Below, piece by piece: positions 34,340 through 44,765 of a stretch of 64,000 nucleotides of DNA; positions within the stretch are counted from its first letter, which is position 1, and each line of letters opens with the position of its first letter. The DNA lies in assembly GCA_963921935.1 (NCBI GenBank), contig OY998175.1:210258655-210322654 (forward strand), written 5' to 3'. This stretch comes from Galeruca laticollis. Its lineage: Eukaryota > Arthropoda > Insecta > Coleoptera > Chrysomelidae. Both the position numbers and the translations under genes were made by a program. A model generated the notes under the pieces. The model was given only the letters and a program-made list of their open reading frames with translations. It was not told the DNA's origin and ran no database searches.

Positions 34340-35040
34340 TAAAATGTAAGGAGTGTGTATGCAAACATAGAATTTGTATCTTCCCATGATGGTCGTTATG
34401 GTGCTAAAAATCTCATTTCTAGTCCGCGTTATCGCAATAGAACAATTTTCAATGATGATCCGACTCTAAGGAAAATTAAAAAATCTCCATTTTCAATAAA
34501 CCAATGTATATGGATATGCCAATTCTCGATATTTCCAAAACTGGAATGTACGACTTTCACTATAATTTTATGCTTCCAACAATGGGAGTAGTCAATTGTA
34601 TGCTATTGTACACAGACACTAACAGTTTTGCTCACCAACTTACTTGTAACGATGCATATAAACATTTAATTGACGCAAAAATTGACAAATTTGATACATA
34701 AGACTACTACACTAATAATCCAAACAATATACCTAGAGTGAATAAAAAGTATTATGCGTAATGAAAGATGAGTCTAATGAACAAATCATCACACATTTCG
34801 TTGGTCCAAAATGTACGGCTACAAAGTTCAGTGTGGGAGTAAAGTCGTTAAAGAGTATTAAAAAATGTGTAGTAAAAAATAACTTTTGATGATTATGTCG
34901 ATTGTATGAAAAATTGGAAACAGATGACAATTACTCAAAATACGTTCCTTTGTCCATAATGTGTATAGTGTTGAACAAACCAATATCGCGTTGAGTCCTC
35001 ACAATGATAAAAGAAAATTACTTCATAATTCTTCATGAGA
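34340..35040 (+). pseudogene. polB: Polinton DNA polymerase B, C-terminal relic (left arm)
   Basis: Protein-primed family-B DNA polymerase replicates Polinton ends. Visible here are YGAKNLISSPRYRNRTIFND, then (frame-shifted) MPILDISKTGMYDFHYNFML and the motif C region LLYTDTNSF, then NNPNNIPRVNKKYY and MKDESNEQIITHFVG, and a terminal region with VYSVEQTNIALSPHNDKRK-like text near 34,960-35,020. The usual catalytic YTDTD has its second Asp replaced: codon AAC at 34621-34623 gives Asn. Stops after FDT (near 34,700) and several frame changes show decay. The exonuclease and palm N-terminal portions are absent from the window. Confidence 0.78.
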
Positions 35041-35076
35041 ACGATGAGGTCGTGGGTTCGAAACTCACTCGGGGTA
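35040..35076 (+). repeat. tRNA-like (T-arm) module, left arm copy 3
   Basis: CGTGGGTTCGAAACTCAC forms the T-arm-like stem-loop, followed by TCGGGGT. The upstream D-arm-like part seen in copies 1 and 2 is replaced here by polymerase-derived text, so only the 3' half is shared. Confidence 0.5.
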
Positions 35077-35273
35077 AAATTTTTTCTCAAGCAGGATGAA
35101 GTTAATCTAAAACATATATTTGAGGAACATGTGTCACCAGACATGACATTTGAAGAATTTAAAAAGAAATACGATACGTTCCTTTGTCCATAATGTGTAT
35201 AGTGTTGAACAAACCAATATCGCGTTGAGTCCTCACAATGATGAAAGGAAATTACTTCATAATTCTTTATGAG

Positions 35274-35310
35274 AACGATGAGGTCGTGGGTTCGAAACTC
35301 ACTCGGGGTA
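35274..35310 (+). repeat. tRNA-like (T-arm) module, left arm copy 4
   Basis: This is identical in core to copy 3 and lies in the second unit of the 234-bp duplication. Confidence 0.5.
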
Positions 35311-35327
35311 AAATTTTTTTCTCAAGC

Positions 35328-35452
35328 AGGATGAAGTTAATCTAAAACATATATTTGAGGAACATGTGTCACCAGACATGACATTTGAAGAATTTAAAAA
35401 GATTTGCTCAGGATTTTGGTCGACTACTAACAACTATGGAACATTGGTGATT
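35328..35452 (+). pseudogene. Polinton packaging ATPase, C-terminal scrap (left arm)
   Basis: The frame EVNLKHIFEEHVSPDMTFEE followed by FKKICSGFWSTTNNYGTLVI resembles the C-terminal end of the FtsK/HerA-type, poxvirus-A32-like ATPase carried by Polintons. A shorter copy of its start lies at about 35,095-35,165 in the first duplication unit. The Walker motifs would be upstream and are missing. The assignment is from recall of conserved NLKHI..EHV..DM.F..FK text and is moderate. Confidence 0.5.
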
Positions 35453-35474
35453 GTGCCGCAGACAATATGCTATC

Positions 35475-36105
35475 ACTACAATCACATATGCTATACAATA
35501 CCTCAAATTTACTAAAATGTACATTATTTTGAGCAAAATTCCTAATAAGTTCAATCATATTTCTATAGTATTCACCAAAATTTAGAGATTCCAAATGGGC
35601 GATACGTGTGGAAATGAGGTGATGATGGAGTTGTAGAATTTGATGAACATCTTGTTGAGTTAAAGGGAAGCTGATGCCGTAATCAAACTACTCCCAACCA
35701 TTTTACACAATCGAATATTACTTGATGAATGGTACAGTAGTCGCCACATTGTATCGTCTCTGACTCATAATCATCGTAAAACGCTGGAAGTGGCTCATCT
35801 ATGAACGAATTATTATTCAAAATATCGATAAACGTGGCCCATTCGAAAGTGCTGAAGGAGATTTTCGTATGTTTATTCGTTTCTGATAGAGTGATTGCGC
35901 TACCAAACGTTCTTGCTGGACTCAAACCACAACCAATTTGAAAATTCGTATGTGTAGGATACTCGATATACAACAGGTACTGGTCTTCCTTTTTAGCGGC
36001 TATTTCATGCATTTCCAAAATATGATCTAATTCGGCACTATAATTATAACCTTCTGTACTACTACTAAAACCACTATCTTGAGAGCTCTTATTGACGACT
36101 AGCAA
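35475..36105 (-). pseudogene. Polinton-associated unknown protein A (left arm)
   Basis: A minus-strand ATG at 36105 opens MLVVNKSSQDSGFSSSTEGY and continues LDHILEMHEIAAKKEDQYLL, YIEYPTHTNFQIGCGLSPAR and FSTFEWATFIDILNNNSF. The frame stops at 35683 after VKWLGVV, but a related sense continues in another frame toward 35,475. The tail is then lost in a ~108-bp deletion relative to the right arm. It is a soluble-looking protein with no signal or membrane segment. I do not recognise a function. A second, shorter paralogue lies at 37060-37500. Confidence 0.55.
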
Positions 36106-36236
36106 TCTAACCTACAGCTTTCTCCAATTTATACCATGACCTACCCCATACCACCACACATACCTTCATACAAAAATGTATTCATACGCGGCGCAGCGAA
36201 AAGTAGTTACCCAACTACAACATCTGTATTTTCGAT

Positions 36237-36773
36237 TCAACTGTTGTGTTTTGTGTCTAAACTCAACCATTTAACAAACATTTTGTTGCCTTTTCTTCTA
36301 AGCATCTTTTCCACCAAGTAAATATCTGGATTTGACGTTTTCTGTAACTCTTCCTCGTAAAACCCTCCACTGATTGGTATACCCTGCATATCTTCTAGCA
36401 AATATGCGGTGGGATTTGTTATTTTAACTTTAACGATTTTGTATAGTTCGGTCGTCCAATTGGGTGTATATCCTTTCTCAAAGACATGTTTCGACATGCT
36501 TATACGTACAATATCACCAACTTTAAATTTACGACGTCCGACAATCTTTAGATGTGTATATGTTTTGTTTAAAATATCTTTTTCGTTGGATTTATTGACA
36601 TTGGAAGGTTTATAGTTGGTAGTTGAATGCTTTGTATTATTGTATTCCATCATAATTTTGGGTAAAATGTTTATCCATTTATGTGTGCCATTTAAACTGA
36701 AATGTTTGTAAAGCTTTAATTTCAATGTTCTAATAACTCTTTCTGTAATAGAAGCTTTTTTCGTGCTAAATAC
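36237..36773 (-). pseudogene. Polinton integrase, C-terminal half with chromodomain (left arm)
   Basis: The minus strand reads ASIAERVIRTLKLKLYKHFS (containing the Glu expected as the last catalytic residue of the retroviral-type DDE core), then the FKVGDIVRIS fold and FEKGYTPNWTTELYKIVKV. A YLLEDMQGIPISGGFYEEEL stretch and a chromodomain PDIYLVEKMLRRKGNKMFVKW follow. These are in the order typical of Polinton integrases. The zinc-binding region and the first two catalytic Asp are absent. The frame ends at a TGA where a Trp codon would be expected after KHNS. One residue differs from the right-arm copy (Lys versus Glu in IVKV-x-ITNP). Confidence 0.83.
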
Positions 36774-37059
36774 ACTATAATGATTAATCCCTACTGATTT
36801 TCAGTTTAATCTCGTTATTTGTATATTTATTTAATATAGTTATATGCTTTTCGTATTTGTGTATTCTTTACATTCAACCGTTATATGCTTTTCTTCATCT
36901 TCTCTATTCTATTTTTCCATATTTTATTTGTAAATTATATGAATAAAACAATATGTATGTTGTAATAAGTTTGTTTATTAAAAAATCATCCTTACAACCC
37001 GCATGACTATAGGGAGAAGAGAGAGAAAAATGAAACGCAAACATTTCAATCAAATCAAT

Positions 37060-37500
37060 TTATTACATTGTTTTCATCCAACCCGTTTACAACTTTTGAC
37101 TTATAATAATTCTCTAAGTACAACACTACTACTACAATAACCCTAATTTACTCAAATTTCAATTATTTTGAACAAAATTCCCGGTTATATCTACAATTTT
37201 TTTTTTCAAATATTCGCAAAAACTTGGAGATTCTAAATAGGTGAGTCGGTGTGAAATGAGACAACGATTGACTTGTGGAATTTGATGAACATCTTCTCTA
37301 CATAAAAAGAAGCTGACACCATGTTTCATCACTTCCAACCATTTAACCGAATCAAATATTACTTGTAGAATGGTGTAGTAGGCCCCACATAACATCGTCT
37401 CGGAATCATATTCTTCGTAAAATGCTGGAAGTGAAGTACTTATAAAGGAATTATTATTCAAAATATCGGTAAACATAGCTCATTCGTAAGTGTTGAAGGA
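37060..37500 (-). pseudogene. Unknown protein B, paralogue of A (left arm)
   Basis: The minus-strand text TDILNNNSFISTSLPAFYEE, YYTILQVIFDSVKWLEVM and REDVHQIPQVNRCLISHRLT parallels protein A segment by segment. It ends GNFVQNN followed by a stop, where A continues. It sits on the other side of the integrase remnant, so each arm carries A, integrase, B in a row. There is no recognised domain. Confidence 0.5.
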
Positions 37501-37900
37501 GATTTTCGCTGGTTTATCAACATATGATTTACAGAGAAAATTTTCAGATAAGTACGTCATTATTATAAAACTACCGAAATATATTGTCGAGCAATTCCTT
37601 ATACTGAATAAATTCCAAATTTTTTTGTTTCTACGTATTGATCCACTTTATTACGAAACTTTAGTTATGCAATAGTCATTCATCCAAGTGTTAGAGATCT
37701 TCTTCTTCATGTTTTTTCTATTCAACAATGTTTGCTAGACTAAGCTCTTCAATTATTTTATGAAATTCAACCTCATTCGGGTGTAGTTGTTTTAATCAGT
37801 CTACCAATAAGTTTGGATCTGACAATTAGAAGGAATATCTTAGCTTTTCGTGCGTGAAACTCTCCTGTAATTGATTCATTGTGTTATTTTGTGGCATTAT

Positions 37901-38482
37901 TCAACTTATTGTTAATGCAAATTTATAAGAGTCATCGAACTGTTTTGTAATATTACCTGAATTTTCCAGAGTATTTACGCTTTTAAAGAGCAGTTTAATT
38001 ATTTCACTGAAATTAGTGGGACAAGCCTGATGTCTTAGATGTTCTCTTCTATCACGATGGATATCAGTTAATTCCTGTATCTGTTTGTATAATTGTAAAT
38101 CAATCGGGGTGAAATGTTCGGGATTCTTATAGAATACTAACTGTTTCAAATCGGGCGTACTTTTAAATACTTTTCCGTCAGATTCTTTTGATACATTCAG
38201 ATTATTGTCATTAAGTACTTGTTTGAGCGAAGAGTCTTCCCGCTCTACCTCATCTTCACTTATTACGGGTGGAATTGGTGCATCTTCCGGAGAATCTCCA
38301 CCCTGATTTGGATGGCGCAGTGATTCAGATATTTGTTTGAGAGGATATGCTACAAACTTGACATATTTTCCATGACATTTCTTATTAGGCACCAGACATG
38401 CACCACCAATATACGTTCTAATGTGTCTCCGATGTGTATGCCTGCTAACCGTTTGATAATATATTGAATCGCGCACCCACAC
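37901..38482 (-). pseudogene. Unknown Polinton protein C, left-arm copy with replaced start
   Basis: From residue ~30 this is the mirror of the right-side gene (KKCHGKYVKFVAYPLKQISE...). Its first ~30 residues come from the spacer and a scrap of the 99-bp repeat (the GGCACCAGACATGCACCACC text near 38390) and are unrelated to the right-side start. It is therefore a truncated copy joined to foreign sequence at the inner edge of the arm. Confidence 0.55.
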
Positions 38483-38796
38483 ATTTTAATTGGAATTATT
38501 AGTTTAATAATACATCATCTTCCCCAAATAAAAATATTATAACTAAATAGACAAAAAAGTATCAGAATTGCTCAAATAGCTTAAAAATACGCTATTTTTT
38601 CATGCTATCTTACGGAAAAACAGATACAAACCCTCTGGTTGCTCATCACTCAGTTGTGAGACCTGAGGGAGCTGAGCGATCAGAGGGAGCTGAGCAACCA
38701 GAGAGCGTTAAAACCCTAGGTCAAGCAGTTCAGATAGGTCAGGTCTCACAGCATGCAACAGCTTTACATAAAAAATATAAGTCGCTTAAAAGAGCT
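38388..38796. other. Spacer at the centre of the Polinton palindrome
   Basis: About 409 bases are present once only. They hold the natural-looking start of protein C (ATG 38602) with a short repeat (PEGAERSEGAEQPE) and, on the left side, a fragment of the 99-bp repeat. A spacer of unique DNA lets the long palindrome avoid a perfect hairpin tip. Confidence 0.8.
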
Positions 38797-39282
38797 AATA
38801 AGAAATGTCATGGACAATATGTCAAGTTTGTAGCATATCCTCTCAAACAAATATCTGAATCACTGCGCCATCCAAATCAGGGTGGAGATTCTCCGGAAGA
38901 TGTACCAATCCCACCCGTAATAAGTGAAGATAAGGTAGAGCGGGAAGACTCTTCGCTCAAACAAGTACTTAATGACAATAATCTGAATGTATCAAAAGAA
39001 TCTGACGGAAAAGTATTTAAAAGTACGCCCGATTTGAAACAGTTAGTATTCTATAAGAATCCCGAACATTTCACCCCGATTGATTTACAATTATACAAAC
39101 AGATACAGGAATTAACTGATATCCATCGTGATAGAAGAGGACATCTAAGACATCGGGCTTGTCCCACTAATTTCAGTGAAATAATTAAACTGCTCATTAA
39201 AAGCGTAAATACTCTGGAAAATTCAGGTAATATTACAAAACAGTTCGATGACTCTTATAAATTTGCATTAACAATAAGTTAA
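38602..39282 (+). CDS. Unknown Polinton protein C, 226 residues
   Basis: This is an uninterrupted ORF from ATG in the spacer to TAA in the right arm. The N-terminal part is acidic and repetitive (PEGAERSEGAEQPE), followed by HATALHKKYKSLKRANKKCH, a Pro/Glu-rich linker (DSPEDVPIPPVISEDKVERE) and a helical C-terminal half (PEHFTPIDLQLYKQIQELTD; IIKLLIKSVNTLENSGN). No membrane segment or enzyme motif is visible. It lies where structural or accessory genes occur in Polintons, but I do not know its role. It is the longest intact frame in the element. Confidence 0.5.
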   Translation: MLSYGKTDTNPLVAHHSVVRPEGAERSEGAEQPESVKTLGQAVQIGQVSQHATALHKKYKSLKRANKKCHGQYVKFVAYPLKQISESLRHPNQGGDSPEDVPIPPVISEDKVEREDSSLKQVLNDNNLNVSKESDGKVFKSTPDLKQLVFYKNPEHFTPIDLQLYKQIQELTDIHRDRRGHLRHRACPTNFSEIIKLLIKSVNTLENSGNITKQFDDSYKFALTIS

Positions 39283-39684
39283 ATAATGCCATAAAATAAC
39301 ACAATGAATCAATTACAGGAGAGTTTCACGCACGAAAAGCTAAGATATTCCTTCTAATTGTCAGATCCAAACTTATTGGTAGACTGATTAAAACAACTAC
39401 ACCCGAATGAGGTTGAATTTCATAAAATAATTGAAGAGCTTAGTCTAGCAAACATTGTTGAATAGAAAAAACATAAAGAAGAAGATCTCTAACACTTGGA
39501 TGAATGACTATTGCATAACTAAAGTTTCGTAATAAAGTGGATCAATACGTAGAAACAAAAAAATTTGTTGGAATTTCTTCAGTATACGGAATTGCTCGAC
39601 AATATATTTCGGTAGTTTTATAATAATGACGTACTTATCTGAAAATTTTCTCTGTAAATCATATGTTGATAAACCAGCGAAAAT

Positions 39685-40135
39685 CTCCTTCAACACTTAC
39701 GAATGAGCTATTTTTACCGATATTTTGAATAATAATTCCTTTATAAGTACTTCACTTTCAGCATTTTACGAAGAATATGATTCCGAGACGATGTTATGTG
39801 GGGCCTACTACACCATTCTACAAGTAATATTTGATTCGGTTAAATGGTTGGAAGTGATGAAACATGGTGTCAGCTTCTTTTTATGTAGAGAAGATGTTCA
39901 TCAAATTCCACAAGTCAATCGTTGTCTCATTTCACACCGACTCACCTATTTAGAATCTCCAAGTTTTTGCGAATATTTGAAAAAAAAAATTGTAGATATT
40001 ACCGGGAATTTTGTTCAAAATAATTGAAATTTGAGTAAATTAGAGTTATTGTAGTAGTAGTGTTGTACTTAGGGAATTAATATAAGTCAAAAGTTGTAAA
40101 CGGTTTGGATGAAAACAATGTAATAAATTGATTTG
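39685..40135 (+). pseudogene. Unknown protein B (right arm)
   Basis: This is the plus-strand mirror of 37060-37500: NNNSFISTSLSAFYEEYDSE then REDVHQIPQVNRCLISHRLT, stop after GNFVQNN at 40027. Beyond the stop, related text (NLSKLELL) persists with further stops, as expected of a decaying paralogue of protein A. One change, Leu-Pro to Leu-Ser, distinguishes it from the left copy. Confidence 0.5.
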
Positions 40136-40412
40136 ATTGAAATGTTTGCGTTTCATTTTTCTCTCTCTTCTCCCTATAGTCATGCGGGTTGTAAGGATGA
40201 TTTTTTAATAAACAAACTTATTACAACATACATATTGTTTTATTCATATAATTTACAAATAAAATATGGAAAAATAGAATAGAGAAGATGAAGAAAAGCA
40301 TATAACGGTTGAATGTAAAGAATACACAAATACGAAAAGCATATAACTATATTAAATAAATATAAAAATAACGAGATTAAATTGAAAATCAGTAGGGATT
40401 AATCATTATAGT

Positions 40413-40949
40413 GTATTTAGCACGAAAAAAGCTTCTATTGCAGAAAGAGTTATTAGAACATTGAAATTAAAGCTTTACAAACATTTCAGTTTAAATGGCA
40501 CACATAAATGGATAAACATTTTACCCAAAATTATGATGGAATACAATAATACAAAGCATTCAACTACCAACTATAAACCTTCCAATGTCAATAAATCCAA
40601 CGAAAAAGATATTTTAAACAAAACATATACACATCTAAAGATTGTCGGACGTCGTAAATTTAAAGTTGGTGATATTGTACGTATAAGCATGTCGAAACAT
40701 GTCTTTGAGAAAGGATATACACCCAATTGGACGACCGAACTATACAAAATCGTTAAAGTTGAAATAACAAATCCCACCGCATATTTGCTAGAAGATATGC
40801 AGGGTATACCAATCAGTGGAGGGTTTTACGAGGAAGAGTTACAGAAAACGTCAAATCCAGATATTTACTTGGTGGAAAAGATGCTTAGAAGAAAAGGCAA
40901 CAAAATGTTTGTTAAATGGTTGAGTTTAGACACAAAACACAACAGTTGA
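40413..40949 (+). pseudogene. Polinton integrase, C-terminal half with chromodomain (right arm)
   Basis: It has the same content as the left-arm copy on the opposite strand: the AERVIRTLK segment with the last catalytic Glu, the GYTPNWTTELYKIVKVEITN segment, and the chromodomain ending KHNS then TGA at 40947-40949. The first ATG in frame is 40461, but sense extends upstream to about 40413 without a start. Catalytic Asp residues are missing, so it is not functional alone. Confidence 0.83.
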
Positions 40950-41080
40950 ATCGAAAATACAGATGTTGTAGTTGGGTAACTACTTTTCGCTGCGCCGCGT
41001 ATGAATACATTTTTGTATGAAGGTATGTGTGGTGGTATGGGGTAGGTCATGGTATAAATTGGAGAAAGCTGTAGGTTAGA

Positions 41081-41798
41081 TTGCTAGTCGTCGATAAGAG
41101 CTCTCAAGATAGTGGTTTTAGTAGTAGTACAGAAGGTTATAATTATAGTGCCGAATTAGATCATATTTTGGAAATGCATGAAATAGCCGCTAAAAAGGAA
41201 GACCAGTACCTGTTGTATATCGAGTATCCTACACATACGAATTTTCAAATTGGTTGTGGTTTGAGTCCAGCAAGAACGTTTGGTAGCGCAATCACTCTAT
41301 CAGAAACGAATAAACATACGAAAATCTCCTTCAGCACTTTCGAATGGGCCACGTTCATCGATATTTTGAATAATAATTCGTTCATAGATGAGCCACTTCC
41401 AGCGTTTTACGATGATTATGAGTCAGAGACGATACAATGTGGCGACTACTGTACCATTCATCAAGTAATATTCGATTGTGTAAAATGGTTGGGAGTAGTT
41501 TGATTACGGCATCAGCTTCCCTTTAACTCAACAAGATGTTCATCAAATTCTACAACTCCATCATCACCTCATTTCCACACGTCTCGCCCATTTGGAATCT
41601 CTAAATTTTGGTGAATACTATAGAAATATGATTGAAATTATTAGGAATTTTGCTCAAAATAATGTACATTTAAGTAAACTTGAGTTATTGTATAGCATAT
41701 GTGATTGTAGTGATAGCATATTGTCTGCGGCACTTAGAGAATTTATATATTTCTGTAAACCTAAAGTTGTAAATGATTTAGATGATGTAATAAATTGA
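41081..41798 (+). pseudogene. Unknown protein A (right arm), frameshifted but full length
   Basis: The first part (41081-41503) ends VKWLGVV-stop. After a one-base shift the sense resumes as a segment parallel to protein B (QQDVHQILQ..., ARLAHLESLNFGEYYRN) and runs through NVHLSKLELLYSICDCSDS to LREFIYFCKPKVVNDLDD, stop at 41798. The intact protein would be about 240 residues. It ends in a region the left arm has lost. Its function is unknown. The two paralogues per arm imply a duplication before the palindrome formed. Confidence 0.55.
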
Positions 41799-41841
41799 TT
41801 AATTGAAATTATTGTGTTTTTATCTCCTTCTGACCTTTTAC

Positions 41842-41975
41842 AATCACCAATGTCCCATAGTTGTTAGTAGTCGACCAACATTCTGAGCAAATCTTTTTAA
41901 ATTCTTCGAATGTCATGTCTGGTGACACATGTTCCTCAAATATATGTTTTAGATTAACTTCATCCTGCTTGAGAA
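41842..41975 (-). pseudogene. Polinton packaging ATPase scrap (right arm)
   Basis: Mirror of 35328-35452: minus-strand NLKHIFEEHVSPDMTFEEFK with small differences (an extra C-terminal change near CSECWSTTNNYGTLVI). A shorter second piece lies at about 42125-42205 in the mirrored 234-bp duplication. Confidence 0.48.
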
Positions 41976-41983
41976 AAAAAATT

Positions 41984-42020
41984 TACCCCGAGTGAGTTTC
42001 GAACCCACGACCTCATCGTT
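41984..42020 (-). repeat. tRNA-like (T-arm) module, right arm copy 4
   Basis: Mirror of 35274-35310; minus-strand CGTGGGTTCGAAACTCAC then TCGGGGT. Confidence 0.5.
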
Positions 42021-42159
42021 TCCATAAAGAATTATGAAGTAATTTCCTTTTATCATTGTGAGGACTCAACGCGATTTTGGTTTGTTCAACACTATACACA
42101 TTATGGACAAAGGAACGTATCGTATTTCTTTTAAAATTCTTCAAATGTCATGTCTGGTG

Positions 42160-42880
42160 ACACATGTTCCTCAAATATATGTTTTAGATTAACTTCATCC
42201 TGCTTGAGAAAAAAATTTTACCCCGAGTGAGTTTCGAACCCACGACCTCATCGTTCTCATAAAGAATTATGAAGTAATTTCCTTTTATCATTGTGAGGAC
42301 TCAACGCGATATTGGTTTGTTCAACACTATACACATTATGGACAAAGGAACGTATTTTGAGTAATTGTCATCTGTTTCCAATTTTTCATACAATCGACAT
42401 AATCATCAAAAGTTATTTTTTACTACACATTTTTTAATACTCTTTAACGATTTTACTCCCACACTGAACTTTGTAGCCGTACATTTTGGACCAACGAAAT
42501 GTGTGATGATTTGTTTATTAGACTCATCTTTCATTACGCATAATAGTTTTTATTAACTCTAGGTATATTGTATGGATTATTAGTGTAGTAGTCTTATGTA
42601 TCAAATTTGTCAATTTTTGCGTCAATTAAATGTTTATATGCATCGTTACAAGTAAGTTGGTGAGCAAAACTGTTAGTGTCTATGTACAATAGCACACAAT
42701 TGACTACTACCATTGTTGGAAGCATAAAATTATAGTGAAAGTCGTACATCTCAGTTTTGGAAATATCGAGAATTGGCATATCCATATACATTGGTTTATT
42801 GAAAATGGAGATTTTTTAATTTTCCTTAGAGTCGGATCATCATTGAAAATTGTTCTATTGCGATAACGCGGACTAGAAAT
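42160..42880 (-). pseudogene. polB: Polinton DNA polymerase B, C-terminal relic (right arm)
   Basis: Mirror of the left relic. The motif C text here is YIDTNS, so this copy has both the Asn substitution and a further Thr-to-Ile change. The MYDFHYNFMLPTM segment is preserved. It cannot encode an active polymerase. Confidence 0.76.
42220..42257 (-). repeat. tRNA-like (T-arm) module, right arm copy 3
   Basis: Mirror of 35040-35076. Confidence 0.5.
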
Positions 42881-43219
42881 GAGATTTTTAGCACCATATC
42901 GACCATCATGGGAAGATACAAATTCTATGTTTGCATATACATTCCTTACATTTTATGTAACACACAGCGGGTGAAATCTTTTTGACCCTCCGAGAATGTC
43001 ATTGTTATTTTTCAGATAAAATCTTACCTGCCCGTCGACCGTAATTTCTCTCTCTTATACAGACAAATCACAATATTTGAATAGCATTTTGTGAGTTCCA
43101 TTACTAAAATTGTTAGTTTTATAATCATGTTGTCGAAAGTGTTATCACATTTCGGTATAATAATCCGTGCCTGAAGAGCGTAGTCTTACTGGTATTTGGG
43201 TAAAGCATATAACAGTTTA

Positions 43220-44160
43220 ATTTTTAGAATTTACAAATACAGAAAAGCATATAACTATATTAAAGGAATATACAAATAACGTGATTAAATTATAAATAGC
43301 TATAATGTATATGAAAATTATCAATATCGCCATCAGTATCATACGTCCCTCTAAATATTTGGGGTGATTCATAATGAAATTCGGAAATACAAGATTCCTG
43401 ATATTTTGTTTCAAAGAGTACTGTTTGATACCAAAAATGTCAAACGTATAACGATGGTGCATGTCTGGTGCCTCTGTGGTGTATGTGTGCTAATTCCTGA
43501 TATTTTGTTTCAAAGAGTACTGTTTGATACCAAAAATGTCAAACGTATAACGGTGGTGCATGTCTGGTGCCTCTGTGGTGTATGTGTGCTAACCCTATGA
43601 TGTGTGTCTGCTGTCCCTCTGCTTGAGTTGTAAAGTTGGCTCTTCTTTCACCGCATCTATGATAAAAATGACATTCATTGTATGACAAAGTTGTGAAATC
43701 ATTGCTTCAAGATTTTTCTATTAGCGTAGCATTCTTTTTGAAGAGCAGCTTAATTATATTAATTTTGTTGGGTGCAATCCTGATGTCTTAGATGTCCTCT
43801 TCTATCATGATGGATATCCGTTAATGCCAGTATCTGTAAATATGTTGCTCTTTTGTTGGTTACCAATATCACCATCAGTATCATACGCCCCTCTAAATAT
43901 TTGGGGTAATTCATAATGAAATTCGGAAATACAAGATTCCTGATATTTTGTTTCAAAGAGTACTGTTTGATGCCAAAAATGTCAAACGTATAACGGTGGT
44001 GCATGTCTGGTGCCTCTGTGGTGTATGTGTGCTAACCCTGTGATGTGTGTCTGCTGTCCCTCTGCTTGAGTTGTAAAGTTGGCTCTTGTTTCACTGCAAC
44101 TATAATAAAAATGACACATTCAGTGTATGACAAAGTTGTGAAATCATTGCTTCATTTTGT
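43220..44160 (-). repeat. 541-bp duplication with 99-bp repeats, right arm
   Basis: Mirror of 33046-33965, with the same four 99-bp units and the MHHRYTFDIFGIKQ ORFs on the minus strand. Confidence 0.75.
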
Positions 44161-44599
44161 TGTTTTCTTGGAAAATAATTCATATAAACCGAGTGTCGCA
44201 GTAAATTTGTTAGTACTAGCACAGTCAAACAAACTTCTGATGTGAGTCTGGGGTGTGTTTGTTATCCCTTCTGTTACCCCTCTGCTATCTGTCTGATAGA
44301 CTTCTGATGTGTGTTATCCGTTTAATAATATAATGAGTCACATCATATTTTACTATAGTGTAGTCGTACGAGCAACAAATCTCAAGCATGCAAAAGCTTT
44401 GGGTGTCCTCTGTTGTCGAATAAAGTGGATTTGCTGTCATTGTCGTTGTCATTCTAGTAACATCCTGTATATGGAAATAATCTACCAATGCGGTTTGTTC
44501 GATGAAAATTTGACCAATAATAGCAGAGATTCATTGTAACGTCCTTATCTTTATATACCCTGTGGCATCTTTTATGAAAAAATTTGGATTTTTTATGAC

Positions 44600-44765
44600 T
44601 ACGACCTGTATATATAAAAAATACGGTATCTTTATGACTACACCTGTATAAAATCGCATCTTTTTATGACTACACTCTGTATATATGAACATCACATCTT
44701 TTTGACTACACCCTGTATATAAAGAAAACTGGTATGTTTTATGACCACACCCTGTATAAAAAATG
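44600..44765 (-). repeat. ~40-45-bp direct repeats, right arm
   Basis: Mirror of 32436-32600 (GACTACACCCTGTATAT-type units). Confidence 0.7.

Larger units (their letters stand above)
34941..35403 (+). repeat. 234-bp tandem duplication, left arm
   Basis: TACGTTCCTTTGTCC begins at 34941 and again at 35175. The two copies share the polymerase tail, the tRNA-like module and the start of the ATPase fragment, ending at GAATTTAAAAAGA. The right arm has the mirror duplication. Confidence 0.85.
30620..38387. repeat. Left arm of the Polinton palindrome
   Basis: It mirrors 38797-46591. Small differences from the right arm include single-residue changes in encoded fragments and a deletion near 35460 of about 108 bp that is present in the right arm as 41733-41840. 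Confidence 0.88.
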
